A stretch of 41,965 nt of DNA from Paracoccaceae bacterium (GTDB lineage Bacteria; Pseudomonadota; Alphaproteobacteria; Rhodobacterales; Rhodobacteraceae), in assembly GCA_002709405.1 (NCBI GenBank), contig PAQV01000023.1, positions 16,733-58,697 of the forward strand, in the 5' to 3' direction. Positions 41,392 through 41,965 of this stretch are shown here, piece after piece. The position numbers and the translations under genes were made by a program. Under the pieces are notes generated by a model, which saw only the letters and a program-made list of their open reading frames with translations, made no database searches and was not told the origin of the DNA. How positions within the stretch are numbered: position 1 is the first letter of the stretch; each line of letters starts with the position of its first letter.

Positions 41392-41965
41392 TCAGCTGCG
41401 ACCCGCGCGGGCGCGGGTGGCGCTGACCATCTTGTCGATCGTCGCCCGGGTGGCCCGGCGCATGTTGTTCTCATGGGCGGCGATGGCCTCGTCGAGATCC
41501 TCGTAATAGGTGGGCTGGCCGCCTTCCAGCACGACCCCCACGTCGCACAATTCGCGGATCATCGTCATGGAATGGTTCACCACCACCGCCCCGGAATGTT
41601 TCATCCGGGCCAGGAACAGCGCATTGGCCTTTTCGCGAAAGGCCCCGTCGCCGGCGGCCGTGGTCTCGTCGACCAGGTAGGTGTCGAACTGAAAGGCCAT
41701 CGACAGGCCGAAGGCCAGCCGCCCGCGCATGCCCGAGGAATAGGTGCGCACGGGCATGTGGAAATGCTCGCCCAGGTCGGCGAATTCCTCGACGAAATCG
41801 CGGGTCTCGTCGGTATCTGCGCCATAGACCCGGGCCACGAACTTGACGTTCTGCGCCCCGGTCATGTCGCCGCTGAAGGACCCGGCAAAGCCCACCGGCC
41901 AGGACATCGACCCGGTGGTGATGACCTCTCCGGAGGTCGGCGGCACCAGGCCCGAGATCATGTTC
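41392..41965 (-). CDS. KpsT/Wzt-like ABC transporter ATP-binding protein, 5' end missing
   Basis: ATPase subunit of a polysaccharide ABC exporter; 191 residues are in the window. The Walker A region is beyond the right edge, since the frame is open to base 41965. Visible parts are ISGLVPPTSGEV, the signature loop TYSSGMRGRLAFGLSMAFQF, Walker B with YLVDETTAAGD, and the switch His in VVNHSMTMI. The G-x-R-G and FxFD(T)YLVDE pattern is that of the KpsT/BexA/CtrD group rather than of lipid exporters. The permease should lie to the right. The ATG at 41961 is internal. Confidence 0.92.
   Translation of the reverse strand, partial: NMISGLVPPTSGEVITTGSMSWPVGFAGSFSGDMTGAQNVKFVARVYGADTDETRDFVEEFADLGEHFHMPVRTYSSGMRGRLAFGLSMAFQFDTYLVDETTAAGDGAFREKANALFLARMKHSGAVVVNHSMTMIRELCDVGVVLEGGQPTYYEDLDEAIAAHENNMRRATRATIDKMVSATRARAGRS

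Noticed and set aside
1-41965. tRNA, rRNA or riboswitch genes
   Set aside because: Reading both strands by eye I saw no cloverleaf with the conserved GTTCGA-type arm and no recognisable rRNA or riboswitch core. A covariance-model scan would be needed to exclude them fully.

Overview
The window is about 42 kb of high-GC DNA (roughly two thirds G+C by eye) devoted almost wholly to making and exporting a surface polysaccharide. Gene content and style (YjbEFH/GfcABD-like export genes, GT61 glycosyltransferases, many small sulfotransferases, an RTX protein, and a GGGGTATTT/AAAGAGAAAGAAGC inverted-repeat terminator) suggest an alphaproteobacterium of the Rhodobacterales/Roseobacter type. I cannot name the species.

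Layout. (a) 1-6582, plus strand: rfbB (5' end cut off), a GT4-like glycosyltransferase, a sulfotransferase, rfbD, a GT2-like glycosyltransferase, a second sulfotransferase and rfbA. This gives dTDP-L-rhamnose synthesis without rfbC, which is not in the window. (b) 6626-9719: a convergent terminator, a Wza-like lipoprotein (minus), a UDP-sugar ketoreductase-like SDR and a small PglC/WreU-type initiating sugar-phosphate transferase (plus), then a second copy of the same inverted-repeat terminator. (c) 9743-17742: an RTX calcium-binding protein (minus), an overlapping WbqC/DegT-like pair, a GT2 enzyme, a FemAB-like acetyltransferase (minus) and a methyltransferase. (d) 17786-20345: a GT61 enzyme (minus) and an isolated low-GC gene for an extensin-like metallopeptidase. 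(e) 20570-24944, minus strand: three translationally coupled genes (LPG-synthase-like membrane protein, FAD amine-oxidase-like protein, GT-C membrane protein). (f) 25344-31007: two sulfotransferases (plus), then manC, a fifth sulfotransferase and a second GT61 enzyme (minus). (g) 31277-34477: a large GT2-GT4 fusion glycosyltransferase. (h) 34743-38758, minus strand: yjbH/gfcD, yjbF/gfcB and two tandem yjbE/gfcA paralogues. (i) 39066-40952: a CapD/WbpM-like UDP-sugar 4,6-dehydratase. (j) 41392-41965: a KpsT-like ABC ATPase, cut off by the window end.

How the genes fit together. RfbABD and ManC supply dTDP-rhamnose and GDP-mannose. CapD, the SDR and the small transferase look like a UDP-QuiNAc/KdgNAc-type priming set. 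Seven or so glycosyltransferases extend the glycan. Five sulfotransferases, an acetyltransferase, a methyltransferase and an aminotransferase decorate it. Wza, YjbH and YjbF, and possibly the ABC ATPase, export it. The product is therefore probably a sulfated heteropolysaccharide.

The most unusual property of the DNA is a set of about twenty short tandem arrays with periods of 10-15 bp (also 25 and 27). They share no common sequence: each appears to be made from the local sequence. Inside genes the period is always a multiple of three. In the 3' flanks the arrays begin at the gene's own stop codon, have periods of 10, 11, 13 or 25, and so repeat stop codons, in most cases through all three reading frames.
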